Source of the DNA: Flammula alnicola | Taxonomy: Eukaryota; Basidiomycota; Agaricomycetes; Agaricales; Strophariaceae | Direction of reading: 5' to 3' | Length of the DNA: 64,000 nt | Assembly (NCBI GenBank): GCA_015499995.1 | Contig: JADNRV010000153.1 | Location: 62,001 to 126,000, forward strand | Shown: positions 33,101 through 46,581 of the stretch, one piece after another | How the letters are laid out: every line of letters starts with the position of its first letter | How positions within the stretch are numbered: position 1 is the stretch's first letter | Program-made: the position numbers and the translations under genes | The notes under the pieces: generated by a model | Databases searched by the model: none | The model's input: only the letters and a program-made list of their open reading frames with translations | Told to the model about the DNA's origin: nothing

Positions 33101-36100
33101 AAGTGGCGCCGTGAGAGTTTTGGATTGGACAGAATCAGTCTCCTCTCTGTCGTCCGCGTCTATCTTCCCTTGGAGAACAGTTCATTTTATTGTACACGGT
33201 CGATCCTATTCAATTTTATCCGCAATATGTAGTACAGGCCCTCGAGAGTCTATAATCCCTGGCCTAGGCTTTTGATCTTATTCAGTGGCGCCGGCTGTAT
33301 AGTGTACATAGCCCAGAGTTCAGTCATTTACTAACGCGCGCCAACATGGCGTCTCGGACGCCCTCGATCAATTAGTAAATCCGAACGCACGTTAAATTTA
33401 ATAATGAAAAACTTAATAATAATAATATTGGGATCTGGAAAAGAATTCCAATATCTTGGAAGATGTATATAATCCATCTCCCCTCTGTCTGCAGGATTAA
33501 TCTATTAATCTATGCATATGTACATACGACGAAGACTCAATGCGCTCCAATCTTAGCCTACGATTTCCCATACACATGTACTGCCGGTACTGTACTTACT
33601 CACATGCGTCTCTAATAATACACACAACCTCGCGCGTCGTTTGAATTTGAATCAGGGCGTGATTGCCTTGCAAGTTTCAGGTAACCACGCACGTAGGGTG
33701 CTTATTTCTGACTGAATTCCTCGTTGTGGGTAGCTATTACCCGTGATGGAGATGAATCGATGATGGTACGCGCCCAATCGATATGTGAACGGATCTTAGT
33801 ATTCATTGGCTTATCTTGTACAGGTCCTAACAATGCGGCTGAGCGAGATAATTGCTTATTCAATCATCCAATCATCTCTCTGCCGAGGGATTCAGACGAT
33901 TTAATATACTACCTACCATCTTTTTCACTGCTTAAAGCGCGGCAAAAAGCTAAGAACCTTCAGGAACTCGAGTCGCCTTTCGCTTAATTTAAAAGTGGCG
34001 AATGGCATGGGCAAAAATGAATATAAAAATAATTCCAGATTAATTTGCGTCATTCAGAACCGTGAATTGTCTACTAGAAGTCTGTTAGCGAGCGAGCTTG
34101 CCGATTCGCTCACACCTCACAATCGCTCGCGTATTCGCTGAATCTCGATAAAGTAACCAAGCTATCATGATCAAAAAGCGTCCTGATATGTCCTGCTGCA
34201 TCCTTGATTTCATCTGAACGCATCCCCGAATGTAGCCGCCGCAAACCCACCTGTGCGTGCTGTACTTATCCCTCTGACCCACCTCAACTCTCCATCCTTC
34301 TCCATCTATCCATCCTCCTGATTCTCCCAAAGGAGTATCCATGGTGCAGCCGTGCGCGGCATCCACGTTGCCGGGAAAGGTCCCGGCTGCCGAAATCTCA
34401 AAAGAGAAAAAAATAATGGATCCGATTCCCATAGATCTGAGAAACATGACGAGAGAAGACATGTTGAAGACCCCCTCCTCCTCCTCTCCACTTGGCATCC
34501 TCGCGGTTTGCCGAAGAACCACAGTTCTCCAGCTGTCAGGCTTTCAAATTCAAAGCGCGCGCGTCAAACTTGAGCTTGAATCTGCAACTTGCTTTTTATG
34601 ACGCTGCGTTCTTGGGATGGGGGCGACCCTGCACACACTTGGCTGGACGTCGGACCGTGCGCCGGAGTATTCATGGTACGTCAGGGATTGGATGGCTGTC
34701 ATATGCGATGCATATGTTTTTTGATTGGCCTTGGACCAGCCAGCGTCGACTTTGTCCTGGTCCAGGGGGACTTTTGGGACGATGGCCTGCTTGCGAGAAT
34801 TCCGAGTTCAGTGGTCGACTCTGGTCGACTGCGAATTCGAAGGACGACTACCCAGCCATCGTCCCATCTATCATAACGCGCGTAATAGGCGAATGAATCA
34901 GAGACGTCCCCATCCTCACCTCAGTCTTCTGGCTTCTTCTCATTTGCTTCTCATTCAGCTCAAAAATAACGGCTTCACACTGACATTTGACTCCCATTGT
35001 GCGTTCTGTTCACATCATCGCGGTCCGGTTCTCTTCTCTGATGCATTCTCACCGTTCGCTCTGGCACCCTCAAAACCCTAGATTCAGATAAAAATACATG
35101 ACCGTTCGTTCATTAATATGTTAATACCCCTTGTTCTTCGGAACATCTTCGCAATCTGACCGCTGCGTTTACCCGTCGTAGGCTGCTGTGTCTGTCGAAG
35201 GCAAACCTGACCTTGGCCAGCCTTGGCCTCCTCTCGTGGTTGCATCCTCCACTAATTTCGGACCGTATGTGGATAGAATTTAACACGGTTTTGAGGTGGC
35301 GCCTCTGCGTGAAAACATCCACCCTCTTTCCTCCACGTGGTTATCATTAGTGATAAGCAATGAATTACGGACCCTCGGGACGCCAGATTAATGAGCCTAC
35401 GCCGGTGTGTTGGATTACATGGTACGTCCTAATTGCTCAGCGTCGTCCACGACGGTGGTTATGGCATATCTCGTTATTGTCACCTACACTTCGGTTTAAC
35501 CATTTATGTGGCAATAAATCCGACACAGACCTACAGGATCAGACCATCATCGAAAATCTATCCTATGGCAATGAGATAAGGAATGTCAGCTACAAACACT
35601 AGAGTGTACATAATAAACCGCCCTCCGCGCATAACGCGGCCCAGCATGGTACAATGCAAGCTGGTTGAGCTGGTTGCATGTAAATTTTCCCATCAATCCT
35701 GAGCAAGATATAGGTGTAATAGAGCTGAGAGACCTGTGTGCGTCTTATATGCGAGGTTACTACTACTTACGGCAAGAAGGGGTGCAGGGCAAATGACACG
35801 AGGGGACCGCAACCATCACAGCGGGCAGAGACTGGCAGAAAAGAGACAACCTCAAGGCTCAGCTGACGCCATTGTGACATTTGACTTGACAAGAAAACAT
35901 TCAGTAAGCGAGGTATCAACTGGTATCAATGTATTGTCAAGGTGCAGGTGTTTGAGGCACCACTGATTGCGAGCGAATGACGTTCTAATTTTGGCAGGTC
36001 GGGTAGATGAGACTTCCAGCATCAAGTACAGTAACGACCAGGCTTGTTGAATTAGAAAACAGTACGCATTGTTGGTGATCCTGGATGATAGGATGCAAAC

Positions 36101-37916
36101 CTTTATAGAATACGGCCCCGTTTCGGAATCCGCTCAAGTTTCATAGATATCATTTTCAAGTGTACATACTTTACATGCACAAGGTCAAACTTGAGTGCGC
36201 GCCACAGGAATTCATTTAATCCACAGTACGGTACAACTTCTTTGGCAACCTTCACGGGCGACGGTACCACCCAGCTGGAAAGGTTGTGTGCGAGGCGGAT
36301 AAATACACAATGATTTTTATCCCCTTGACTAGTTTAGACAACCTAGATTTCAGCGCGAAGTTGCTCTTGAAGATACGGCGGCCCCAAGCTAGGTCACCTG
36401 CTACTAGCTCATGATTGGGACATTTACTTATCCATGGGAATGATGGACTCGGACGGATCGTGAGTTTACTATCGAGATGCGCTAGTCTGGCTAATCATGA
36501 CATTGGTGAGAGAGAGTCGATTTTATGGGCGCGCGGGGAGAATCGATGCTACCATCGGTCCATCACGTAAAATGGAGGGGGGTCATTTACCAATACTCTC
36601 TGGCTAAAGTGACCTTGATTCAGCGACTGGCAAATAGCCGAACTAGATGACTATTCCAGACTCCAGAGTGGCAGTGAATGTCAGTACCCATCTATCATTG
36701 ACATTGTTGCAGTCTATTTGAGCTTTAAATACAAAAAAGTCTCCAAGGGGAGCTGTACTACTATGATCCACCGCAGAAAGCGACACTGTTCTCACCCCAA
36801 GCGGCGACAGAAAAGCAAGTCAGCAGTGGCCGGGTTAAGCCCAGTAAGTACTATTGCAAGTGTAAAAGTACGAAAATACCTATTAATATTTGTGCCCAAG
36901 ATGGAGTTGGTGAATACCCCGAGTCGTGTCGCGGCAGGTCGCTGCTTGCAGTGTAGATTTGGTGTAGATCTAGAGGTAATCGCGTGTGCCAGAAAAAGAG
37001 TAAAAAATGGAGTGGTGGAAGGAGGTAGTAAATTTAGTACGAATATAGATGACCCCTCAAATTATGATGAGACGTTGTGGTTCAAAATAACTATTGTAAT
37101 ACATGCGTCTTGAAATTTGAAACAGGACTGTGGCGCAAGGTTCTGTGCTTAGTAATAATGGTCAATTATGTTTTGCATCCGCGGTGACAAACCCACATAC
37201 GCCGAGCGGCACAGCTCGGCATTGTTTGGGGTCTAGGCATAGTGAATCCTCAACATGAAAGGCAAGGAAAGGCATCTCCAAGCTGCCTGTCCGATATTTA
37301 CGTATCAGACAAATGTCACGAAGTGATATGATGGGGCGATGGCCGTGCCCAGGTTGTGAGTCAATGGGGGCTATAATCTATCAAAAGGTTGTGCCCTTGA
37401 ATGTGATTCCATCTCCCGGATGCCTTGTGGGCATGTCGACGTCGACAACTGTTATAAAATTCTCCTCTCGAAGAAGCAGGAGAACTCTCAATCGGAAGCT
37501 TTTCCAAGAAGCATTTTACCATGGGAAGCCACCTTTGTTAACGCGTGGTCGTCCTGACATATATCGTGGGTCAAGGTCCTGGATATTTTTGAAATCCGAA
37601 AGAGAAAAAGAGGTGACAGTCCATTCGGATATGTCTGTGCTATAGCCTGTCAAAGGACACTTATCATGGCATTAATCAGAACATTTTCACCATCCAGAGC
37701 GTATGCTATAGCACTGTGCTCTGAGCGGCTGCTCCCTAGGCAAGTTTTCCATCCCATACTAAAACTATTGATAGAACAAATACGTCGGTGGCGTACATTA
37801 AGTGACGGTCGATCTTATGTACGTCCTTGATGGTTCTCGTGTCTTGTATCTACTTTCAGAAGAATATCAATGTTTTCTGAATCTTGGGTGTTATAGCTTA
37901 TGTATGCGAAGTACTC
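33101..37916. other. Gene-poor region, 4.8 kb
   Basis: Only short overlapping open frames on both strands, none resembling a known protein, and AT-rich stretches (33390-33480). Nothing supportable seen. Confidence 0.4.
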
Positions 37917-38183
37917 TACTGTACCATTTCGTTCAATTCGGCAGTCACGCGTCACGGGGCCTTCCAAAACGCTGAAATGTCACGATTGTCACGGCGATTT
38001 TTGCCGGGTGCCGAAACCACTTGGTGGAACACGCTAAATATAGAAAATTTTCACGGCCTGGGGCGCTACGTTGCCGAAAAATTCAGGCGTGTCACGGCGT
38101 GTTTTCGAGGGTGCCGAAATCAAAATTTCGGCAGCACTGTCACGGGTCACGGGCCCTGCCGAATTGAATGAAATGGTACAGTA
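37917..38183. mobile_element. Inverted-repeat miniature transposon (267 bp)
   Basis: The ends are 28-bp inverted repeats with one mismatch, beginning TACTGTACCATTTC and ending TTCAATTCGGCAG. The interior has repeated GTCACG and GTGCCGAAA words in both orientations and no open frame. The outermost TA on each side could be a TA target duplication, which would fit a Tc1/mariner-like element, but this is not decisive. Confidence 0.75.
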
Positions 38184-40295
38184 TTCTGAATCTCTTCATG
38201 GCATATTACCAGACATGGATGCCATCCATGTATTCGAAAGTCCACCTGCATTGAGAAATCCGAGGCTTTAGAGAAATGGTTTGATTCAGTTCGGCTCCAT
38301 TTTTCATTCGGGAAGCAGGACCGATGGTCTTGGCAATTCAACACATTGTGCGACCTGCCATCAGCGTGGAGATTTGTTCTGCACACGCAACTCTCCCACA
38401 AATGTTTTATGTGTTTGGTTGTGAGGTTAGAATAAAATAACAATATTTCAGATCCAGTTCACAGAAAGGATGTTGAATTATTTTGTTATTCCAATGTTAT
38501 TCATTCATTTGCTGTCCTGAAACATCAATGACAAGAAGGAGAAGATAAATCATGGTTATACTCGTGCCATACAGGATGTTCGGTGGTGTCTGGACTATTG
38601 GGTTCTTGCTGCTTTTTCTGCAAAGATACTTCACCTTTCTGAGGTGCGCTGTTCACCTGAACCTCATATTTAGATCCTTCCAAGCGACAGCCGAGTTCGC
38701 CGCGTGTGCGCCACAGAGATCAGAATTTTTGATCACATAGTGATCAGTTGCCTGAAGTAGCCTAAACCAAGATCATACAGAAGGTCCGACGAGTGGTGGT
38801 ATAGTTATCATCTGCAACCTGGGCCATAGAAAATGAAAGCTGTCTACAAAGGTAACCTCGTGGTTGATTAGGATAATAATACAAATAACTGTAAATGTGT
38901 ATTCGTATCTTGCCACATATGCCAGCCAGCTTCAAGACATGACAGACCGCCCGCCCATGTAAATTTAGCAGCTGAATGGCACTAGTAAACAAGGCCAGAG
39001 ATTTCGAATGTCGTCATCTGCAGACCTTAGAATGAGAAAATGAAAATGAATTGATACTAAAAAATCCTTCCGGATACTTTACATTTCAAGTTCATACTGC
39101 AGCACATAGATGAAAGTTTCGACGTATGCAACGGCAGAGCAATATTTACGTCAACTTCAGGTTGTTATTGATATAAGGGGTTTTTTTATCCAGGGATAGC
39201 TCATTACAGTGGGACCAGGGGAAACCGACATCGGCAGATCCGAGATTATCTGGTGAAACTTGATCGGGTTTCGAACTTGACGATTGAATGAACATTAATA
39301 TTTGAAATATCTGCCATGGAGTCATGAAGATTCGTCACGAAAATACTCTGGTCACCTTCGAATAGTAAGTTGAGCCGTTTTCGCCGCCTACAGTCTCCTA
39401 CAGTGCCTCAACCGTGCAGCGTTTTAGAATAGATTACGACAAGAGCTGCTAGCAAGTAGCTTACCAAGAACTTCGGCCTCATTCTCGCTGTTCGTGACAT
39501 TCAGTTCTGTACAAACTCTATATCCTAAATAATTTATGGAATGGCATGCCAGCTGGAGGTTGAAGATCGCATTTTGTCATTTCCTTTCTAGATGGACTTG
39601 ATAGAAATATACATAGATCGTGTGACGGCGAACCGGATTGTGGAAAGTTATCACAGGAATCTGAACGAAATCAATGAGGCTCGGGGACCTCCGAACTGTG
39701 ACCATATTGCGGGGTCGCTGCGGACCACGTACTTATTCGCGAAACTGTGCTTCGCTAACTCGGTCCGATGAGCCTGCCCAAAGACACAATGCTGCAGAGC
39801 ATCGGAAAGGAGAGCCTTAACAGTGGCGCCAATATACTCGAAATGATGCCTTCCAGGTGGTCCAGGATTGCATTTGAAAGTTTACTCCCTCGGAAGAAAA
39901 ATCGACGCTGGACACTGGACACACGCAGGCAGCAGCCTGAAAAACACGAGACGACACAAGGGAGCATGAATATTTGAAGATGAAACAGTTATACCAGAGG
40001 GTGTAGGAATGCCTAGTGTGTGCGACTGTCATGAATAGCGCAACTGGGCAGCCGCATAGACTCCCTGAGCAAAGAATCGACAGTAGAAGATCATGGCGAG
40101 AGTCCCATGTTTCTACGATTTTTTAATCCGTAATTCAGACTAATAGATTCTCATGAGGTTCGACATTGACGCTCGTCGCTCCTTCGGTAGATATTTTGGC
40201 CATTCAGAAGAGTAGGTATCGTGGTGGAAACGTGGGCTCGGTGGTCCTAAAATTAAAAATAATCAGCCGCCGGGATGCGGATACCAAACCGTCTA
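38184..40295. other. Gene-poor region, 2.1 kb
   Basis: No convincing gene. A 59-codon frame at 39592-39771 follows a TTTCTAG acceptor-like site but has no recognisable product. Confidence 0.4.
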
Positions 40296-40602
40296 AGGTA
40301 GAGGCAAACCATGCGCATCTACTGTCACGTGCTTTTCGTGACAAAGTAAAGAAATTGAAACTACATTTCCTCAGAAGAATAAATCAAAAATCTGCTTCCA
40401 ACAAAATTTCAGGACTTCCCATTCTGAATTTTTGTTGGAAGCGGATTTTTGATTTAGGGAGCAAGCAATTTGTAGTATAATTTTCATGGTGGAAAGATGA
40501 GTTTCTCGCAACATCACGCATCAACCGTTCACCTGCCAAATCAAGCGCTAAGCCGTTATGTCACATCACCTGACAGTGGATGAGTATGGTTTGCCTCTAC
40601 CT
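40296..40602. mobile_element. Inverted-repeat miniature transposon (about 307 bp) with internal hairpin
   Basis: Terminal inverted repeats of 32 bp with three mismatches, starting AGGTAGAGGCAAACCAT. Inside, 40381-40411 and 40424-40455 form a second inverted repeat (AAATCAAAAATC, GCTTCCAACAAAA) around a short loop. No open frame; no clean target duplication found, although TA-rich bases flank both ends. Confidence 0.7.
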
Positions 40603-41673
40603 TTAACCTTACATATTCTTATTGAAGGATCCCGCGAGGACTGGTTTGCACCAGAACGATGCATCATGTACAGCATGTGTCGCAGTCGAATTCCTGCAAT
40701 TTGAGTAGTCATTCAATTCTCGATGCGCGGAAATTAACCACAAGTAGTACTCATGCATCCGCCATTTCTCCGCTTGACCACCTTGCGGGGTAGGGTAATC
40801 TGGTTGGCCCACTCCGGTACACCCATGAGCTGGATATAGACGCCTGGTCCTTATGAAAGGGTTGGAGGCTGTCAGGGTTAGTCTAGATAATACGGCAGGT
40901 AACACCGCATGATGTGCAAAGAAAACGATCAGAGACACTTTGCAAACGCGACGGGTGACACTCCTATAAATGTCGAGATAAATGTCTGTCGCTGAACGCA
41001 GAGGGTGCTGTATGTCAATGCGGGATCCCACAAGCTGTTCAGGAAGTCGAGGCATTCACGCTCTAGCACACCTTAACCTCATGCCGGGGAAAAAGAGGTT
41101 GATAATGGCGCTTCTGACATCGCGCTCCTCCCAAAACATCTTTTATGCAGTGACGCAGCCGGAGGGCTGAGGAGGATCAGACCACTCCGATTGCTGTCAT
41201 ATCTGAGATATGTCTCAAGGCCTCACCCTTGGACCCACTTCATTCATTTCGCTTACCGGTTGCCAACTATTCTAGGCAACCTGTGGTCAAAGAAATGTCA
41301 GCGCCCAGTTCATAGTTATATCACATGAAACACATACCAAATTGGTTTCGTGAAGACAAATTTCACTTATGAACTCAGGGGACGGTACGTATCCCGGAAT
41401 TCCGATGTCCTCGCCACTGCCCAACACGAAAGATATACAGTAAACTGAGTCGATGGGAAATTTTTACCTAGGGTCTTTCCCGAGGAAGGGAAGAACGATG
41501 CTTCAAGTTTGCAATTGTAGTATCAGCAGAGCGAGAGTACCACTCTTCCACTTCGACTCGTCCAAATGTGCCGCACACTAAGAGGCAGCAGTGAGTTTGA
41601 GTGGCGAAGGAGGAATAAAATAATTAGTATTATATAAGAATACATAGGAGAACGCGCCAGACCATGCGGAGAT
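40603..41673. other. Intergenic, 3' side of the Obg gene
   Basis: About 1 kb without a recognisable gene. Confidence 0.4.
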
Positions 41674-43425
41674 TTATTCGTCCTTCATACATTCTCTTTC
41701 CTCGTCAACATACTTTTGCATCAATGCGACGACCTTCTTCAAATTCTGACTGAATTTGGCGGAGGTCGGGATAACGTCCAGCTGCCGTCCGTCTGGTAGC
41801 ACCATATCATTCTTCACATACTCTTCCAACTTCCTCAGCTTTCCCTTGGCCTCCTCCACTGCGACGGGGTCCCCGTCTCCCGCAAGCAAATCTGCTTTGT
41901 TCGCGACAACGATGCGCCCTTTCTCGCTCATTCCGGGTTGGTACTTCTCCAGCTCCTCACGAAGAACGGCCAGTTCGTCCCAAGGGTTGTCCATTGAGAG
42001 ATCCACGACGTAGACGAGAGCAAGCGAGCGTTCCATCGAACGCAAGAACGCGTGACCAAGGCCAACATTCTCTGATGCGCGAGAGATAAGGCCAGGATTG
42101 TCGGCAATCGTGAAACGGAATGTCTCGAACACGTCGAAGTGATGACCAGGTTTGACTGGGGCTATCAAAGTTTCAGGTATTTCTCCACTCGTTTGGTTTC
42201 GCGTAAGGGCTGTAGCATATTCGCCTCTCTCTGCTCGTTCCCGTGCTACCTGTTCTTCTTTCCACGTTTCGTCATGTACGGTTTGGCCTGAAACGGCGCC
42301 TTCAAAAGTGCCGTCCTCTGCGACACGGACGATACCCACAACAGGGTTGAGTGTAGTGAAAGCGTATCCAGCAACTTCGCTTTTGGCCCTTCCGCCAGTG
42401 AGAGCCCGAAGTAATGTACTCTTGCCAGCGTTCGGCATTCCAACGAGTCCTATATCGGCCAGAAGTTTGAGTTCGAGTGAAAGGGTCAGCCGTTCTCCTT
42501 CAATACCGCGAGTCGCAAACTTGGGTGAACGATTTTCCGCCGATACGAAATGTGGGTTTCCAAGGCCACCCAGACCGCCAGCAGCGACGAGATGGCCAAG
42601 TGGTTCTTGATGTCCTATACCCAGAGGCGCGTCTACTGGTCGTTCGAACACTTCTTCCTTGTCGAGGTCCAGGTAGATAGGTTCGTCCATCGCTTTCCTC
42701 CTGCTCTCGTATCGTCTAATTCTTTCGGCTTTGTAGTAAGCTTCCTCTGCATCTTTGAACGTGTCACGCTCTACGTTTGCATCTTGATATAAAGGATAGT
42801 GCACCCAGCGTTTATCTCTCATCTTGTCACGTTTGTCTGTAGGTGAAAGTTCTGCAAGGGACTCTTCCTCTGATTCCCAAGTGTCCTTCGCTCTTCTGGG
42901 ATCGTCCCAAGGCAGTTGACGAACGATGGTTCCCAAAGGGACTTTGATGACGAGTGGGGACCCAGCCTTCCCGTTCTGCCACGTTCCTTGACCATGAGTG
43001 CCGTTCTCCCCTCGTATCTTCTTAGGAACTGACGAGAGAGTCGTCAGGTGAGACGTCGGAAGGATGTACACATCACCACCTCGTCCTCCGTCTCCTCCAG
43101 ACGGTGGGCCAAAAGGTTTGAACTTTTCTCGATGAAAAGCAGCACAACCGTCACCTCCTTTCCCGGCACGAACGGTCACGATGACATTGTCAAGAAATGA
43201 TTGCCCCTAGGGAGTATATTAGCTTGAACCACGGAAATACCAGACAAATTACCTTACTCTTTGCCTCCGTTTCCAATCTGTTTTGCGTCGTCGCCGAAAT
43301 GTTTCGAGGTCCTCGCTGATATTCGATGAGGCGTCTGATTGACTGGAGATCGTGCGGACCCTCGTAAAGATCGTATTTGACCGAACGGACGACCTAAGAA
43401 CATAAGAGAGGCCAACCGGGGCCAT
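41674..43425 (-). CDS. MTG2: Mitochondrial Obg-family GTPase
   Basis: GTPase needed for assembly of the large mitochondrial ribosomal subunit. Exons 43425-43258 and 43206-41674 (51-nt intron) give 566 residues. The N terminus (MAPVGLSYVLRSSVRSNTIF and more Arg/Ser) is a mitochondrial presequence. The glycine-rich Obg domain follows: FLDNVIVTVRAGKGGDGC, FGPPSGGDGGRGGDVYI, GENGTHGQGTWQNGKAG, VPLGTIVRQ and GGLGGLGNPHF. The G domain has GMPNAGKSTLL (G1), AFTTLNPVVG (G2), DNPGLI (G3), NKADLL (G4) and PTSAK (G5). A fungal insert of about 90 residues sits between the Obg-domain strands and another within the G domain. Gene symbol follows yeast usage. The start is set by the presequence and by an ATG in a CCATGG context. 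Confidence 0.96.
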
Positions 43426-43892
43426 GGAGGTCGTTCAACATGTTTCGAGTCTGACACTCTCACAGACTAGGAAAAATCGCGACTTGATTACATCAGCAAA
43501 TGGGCGCTTCACGAACCGTGTTCACAATCGGTTCACGAATGGAAAGTTACAAAAATTAGGCAAAAAAAATTTCTTAAGCTTATAACACAGTAGGTCAAGA
43601 GATCAATGAAAAGTGAAGGTGTGACAATTAAAGAACTGAGATCAGATTGTTCTTGGGCATTGAGGAATAATATGAATGCTGGATACCATATCCGAACGAA
43701 CCGGAATTGAAAGAAAATCATCCTCAGCCATCGCCGTCTGAAAATATGACCTGACCTCTTCCTTTGTGAAGTGTGTCGTCTTTCTCCGTGGAGGACAGCA
43801 AAATTCGCAAATACATTGACCCGTCGAGGGTAATGGGAAAAAGGAGATCACTGTAAACACAGGTCAGTGATCAAGCTCGATTCATGGACAGG
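43426..43892. other. Intergenic between Obg GTPase and kinase
   Basis: Contains the Obg promoter and the kinase 3' end. A minus-strand open frame at 43642-43860 (CEFCCPPRRKTTHFTKEE) might be a further kinase exon but no splice path supports it. Confidence 0.35.
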
Positions 43893-45919
43893 CTACAGCT
43901 TTGGCGACCTACAGCTTGTAGACTCTGCTACCTGCGACCAACCATGGTCTTGGAAAAATGAAATTGCGGTTTTACCATTCATCCGATTGCATGAATAAAA
44001 TTCGCAACACTGCAAACGCAAATCAGACCAATTTGAACAACAAAAAGTGGCGACTTGGATGCAATGTATTACTCACTCGGCAAATAAATTCTTGTACATC
44101 CAAAGGACAATGTTCCCACATTTTCGCTTGCATTTCTTTATGCATGTCTTCATAACTCCCCCGCGAAGTCAAATCATATTGCTGGTTATGATCCCCGAAT
44201 GAGAGGTTGTAGATGGACATTCCTAGAGACCAGAAGTCGATCGTTTCATTAAAGATATAACCCTTCTCGTGATCAGGATCAGAATGTATTTGCACTGGAA
44301 GAGATACCTCAGGGGCACAGAAAGGAGGAGTCACTCTGCCGCTGATGTAGCTGTTCATATTTCGACCCACAATGGATACCCGACCAGGGAACACTACGGC
44401 CGTACCGAAATCGCCGATTCTAGAGTGCCCCTCTTGATCGACGAAGATGTTTTCAGGTTTGAGATCTCGATGAATTAGTCCGAGTGTATGCAGGTGGTTC
44501 AATCCCTGGGCCTACAAAGAAAAATATGATTGAGACTTGGTTCTAAGGATCATTATTGGATAACCTGCCACTTCGCATGCGATGATTTTCAAAAATGGCT
44601 CTTTGATATTGCCTATACATTCTTGAACAGTACAGAGATCGGCGAGATAATAGTCCTGTGTATATGTCATGAGCTTTGATAAGCGGAGAAAGAAATCACA
44701 CTAGTTGACGTACGAAAAGCATATAAACACAGGCGTTTTCTTTGCACCACCAGATACAGTCGGCTTCATCGATATAGTTGGGCTGCTGTACGAGGAATTT
44801 GTGAGGTTTGCGTTGGATTCTCTTCAAGGATTCGATTTCGGCCTTTGGCATCCATGTTTGATCGTCAGGAAGCTTTTGCAAGTTAACCACCTTCATAACG
44901 GCTTGACGTTTGGAAAAAGGTAGGCTCGTTGTGTAAGCTGAGCCGAAACCTCCACACGCCAAACTGGAGAGAATCCATTTATGATCCTTGGGTATCCGGT
45001 ATTTGGGTGTGAGGTCGCAGTTCCGGGGGAGTTTGTCACCGTCGTTGGCGGGAAGGTTGCGAACGTACTCTCCAGAGTCAGAAGCCAAAATGCATTGAGT
45101 GTTCCTATCTTGAGGATTATCAAAATGAGGTCGGTCTCGTATACTCGCGGACGACGCATGAGGCCGATGATCTCTTCGTTGAGAATGTTCTAATGCTATG
45201 TCTAGATGAACGTCTGCCGGAGTATCTGACGATACCTGTGTTGAAATGAAGGAATCAATAATTTATTACAAGTAATGTTCCAACAAAACACGAACCTCTC
45301 CTATGTATACTGGCGAAAATCCTAAAAGATCTTGAACTTTACGCTTCTTGGAAGTGCAGTTCTCACTACTCTTATCCTCAGACTCGTCTGAACGCTTCCT
45401 CTTTTCTTGGTCCACATGCTTGTGTATGCCAACTTGAGAAGGAGGTTCGAGGCTCACACTCTCGGTGTTTCCATACGAGACAGGCTCCTCAAGCGTTGGA
45501 ATTGTTGCTAGAATAAGCGGGCCGCTTTCATGATCACTTTCTCCTTCTAATCGATCGACCTCTGAGTCCGCGACGCGCGTTAGTGAATGTTCTGTCAGAG
45601 CCCCGATTTTGCGCCTTTTGGAAGGTCTTTTGTCGCCCTCAGCTTCATCTGAATGCCTTCTCTTTCTTGGATTGTCGCACTTCCTGAATTCGGGATCATT
45701 TTGGGAAATGGACAGAGTCGGATATTCTTCGACAATGACAAGACTGGCTGAGCCTGCGTGCTTTATTATCGCGGGTCGACGAAGAGTGTATGGTTCTGGT
45801 TCGCGTGCACGCATGCCGGGGATCAATATTGGGTTCTTTGGGGATCCTTCGCACATAATTTGGAGAAGGTTGGGTATATGCAATGTTCCAATGGCTAGCG
45901 AAGGAAATGGGTATGGCAT
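43893..45919 (-). CDS. Ser/Thr protein kinase with long disordered N terminus
   Basis: Exons 45919-45296, 45235-44714, 44655-44572, 44511-44077, 44009-43893 give about 593 residues. The first 300 residues are low-complexity and carry nuclear-localisation-like patches (NPRKRRHSDE, KRPSKRRKIG, QEKRKRSDES). The kinase domain shows SLACGGFGSAYTTSL (glycine loop), VMKVV (Lys), LGLIHRDLKPENIFVD (catalytic loop), IGDFGTAVV (DFG), CAPEVSL (APE) and TIDFWSLGMSIYNL. All catalytic residues are present, so it should be active. The donor after exon three is ambiguous: GT at 44571 or GC at 44568 (adding one Val), both in frame. The last exon, with NRMNGKTAISFFQDHGW, is plausible but not certain. Close subfamily not recognised. 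Divergent from CDC20, 662 bp between start codons. Confidence 0.83.
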
Positions 45920-46581
45920 TGGAATCAGAGATATTGGCCTTTTTACAGCAAGAAGCTATTGTTTCAATTTGCGAACCTTCTCTACATCCATCCACACTTG
46001 CTCAGGATTTGAAACGCGTCAAGGGCTCAAGCGTCTCCTGGTCGAGAACAAGACTTTCTCCGGATAATAAGGCTTTATCATATGCTGTATGACCATTATC
46101 CTTTTCCGCCATCGAGCACCATATCTTTTGGTTTCAGGATGGAGGTCGTGAAAGCTACGCGGCAGCCATAAAACAATACGCAGTTATCTCCAGGAGACTT
46201 CTTGTTGTCCTTGCTATTGTGCTTTTAGTGGGACGGTTGTACATGTGATTGGGTCCTTGTAAAGTGTCGTGATGACAGGGGAGGGTTCCAATGCGAAACA
46301 ATATACCCAAAAAAATTTGGAAGGAAGGGAAAGAGTTGGCAATGGTAGAGGTTGCCGCGACATCGGACTTCTGTAGAATTCCGAGTACAGTACTAAGTTA
46401 CAGTAGGAAATTCAATGACTCGGAGTACCAAATTGTTATGCACGTGATTGAACGCGTTTACGGTCACATGGTCGGTGTTGAAAACGCGTTATTTTTGAGT
46501 CTTTCACTTTCTTGACTTGTTCTGACTCAGTTCTGTTCATCCACACCCATACTATCGAACTATTAAATCACCTCAGAGGAT
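45920..46581. promoter_or_regulatory. Divergent intergenic region, kinase / CDC20
   Basis: Both flanking genes start here in opposite directions. No TATA box is obvious. An alternative upstream kinase start or exon near 45995 cannot be excluded but would need an unusually short intron. Confidence 0.4.

Noticed and set aside
39592..39771. 59-codon open frame (starts MDLIEIYIDRV) after an acceptor-like site
   Set aside because: No homology recognised, no upstream exon found, in a gene-poor region.
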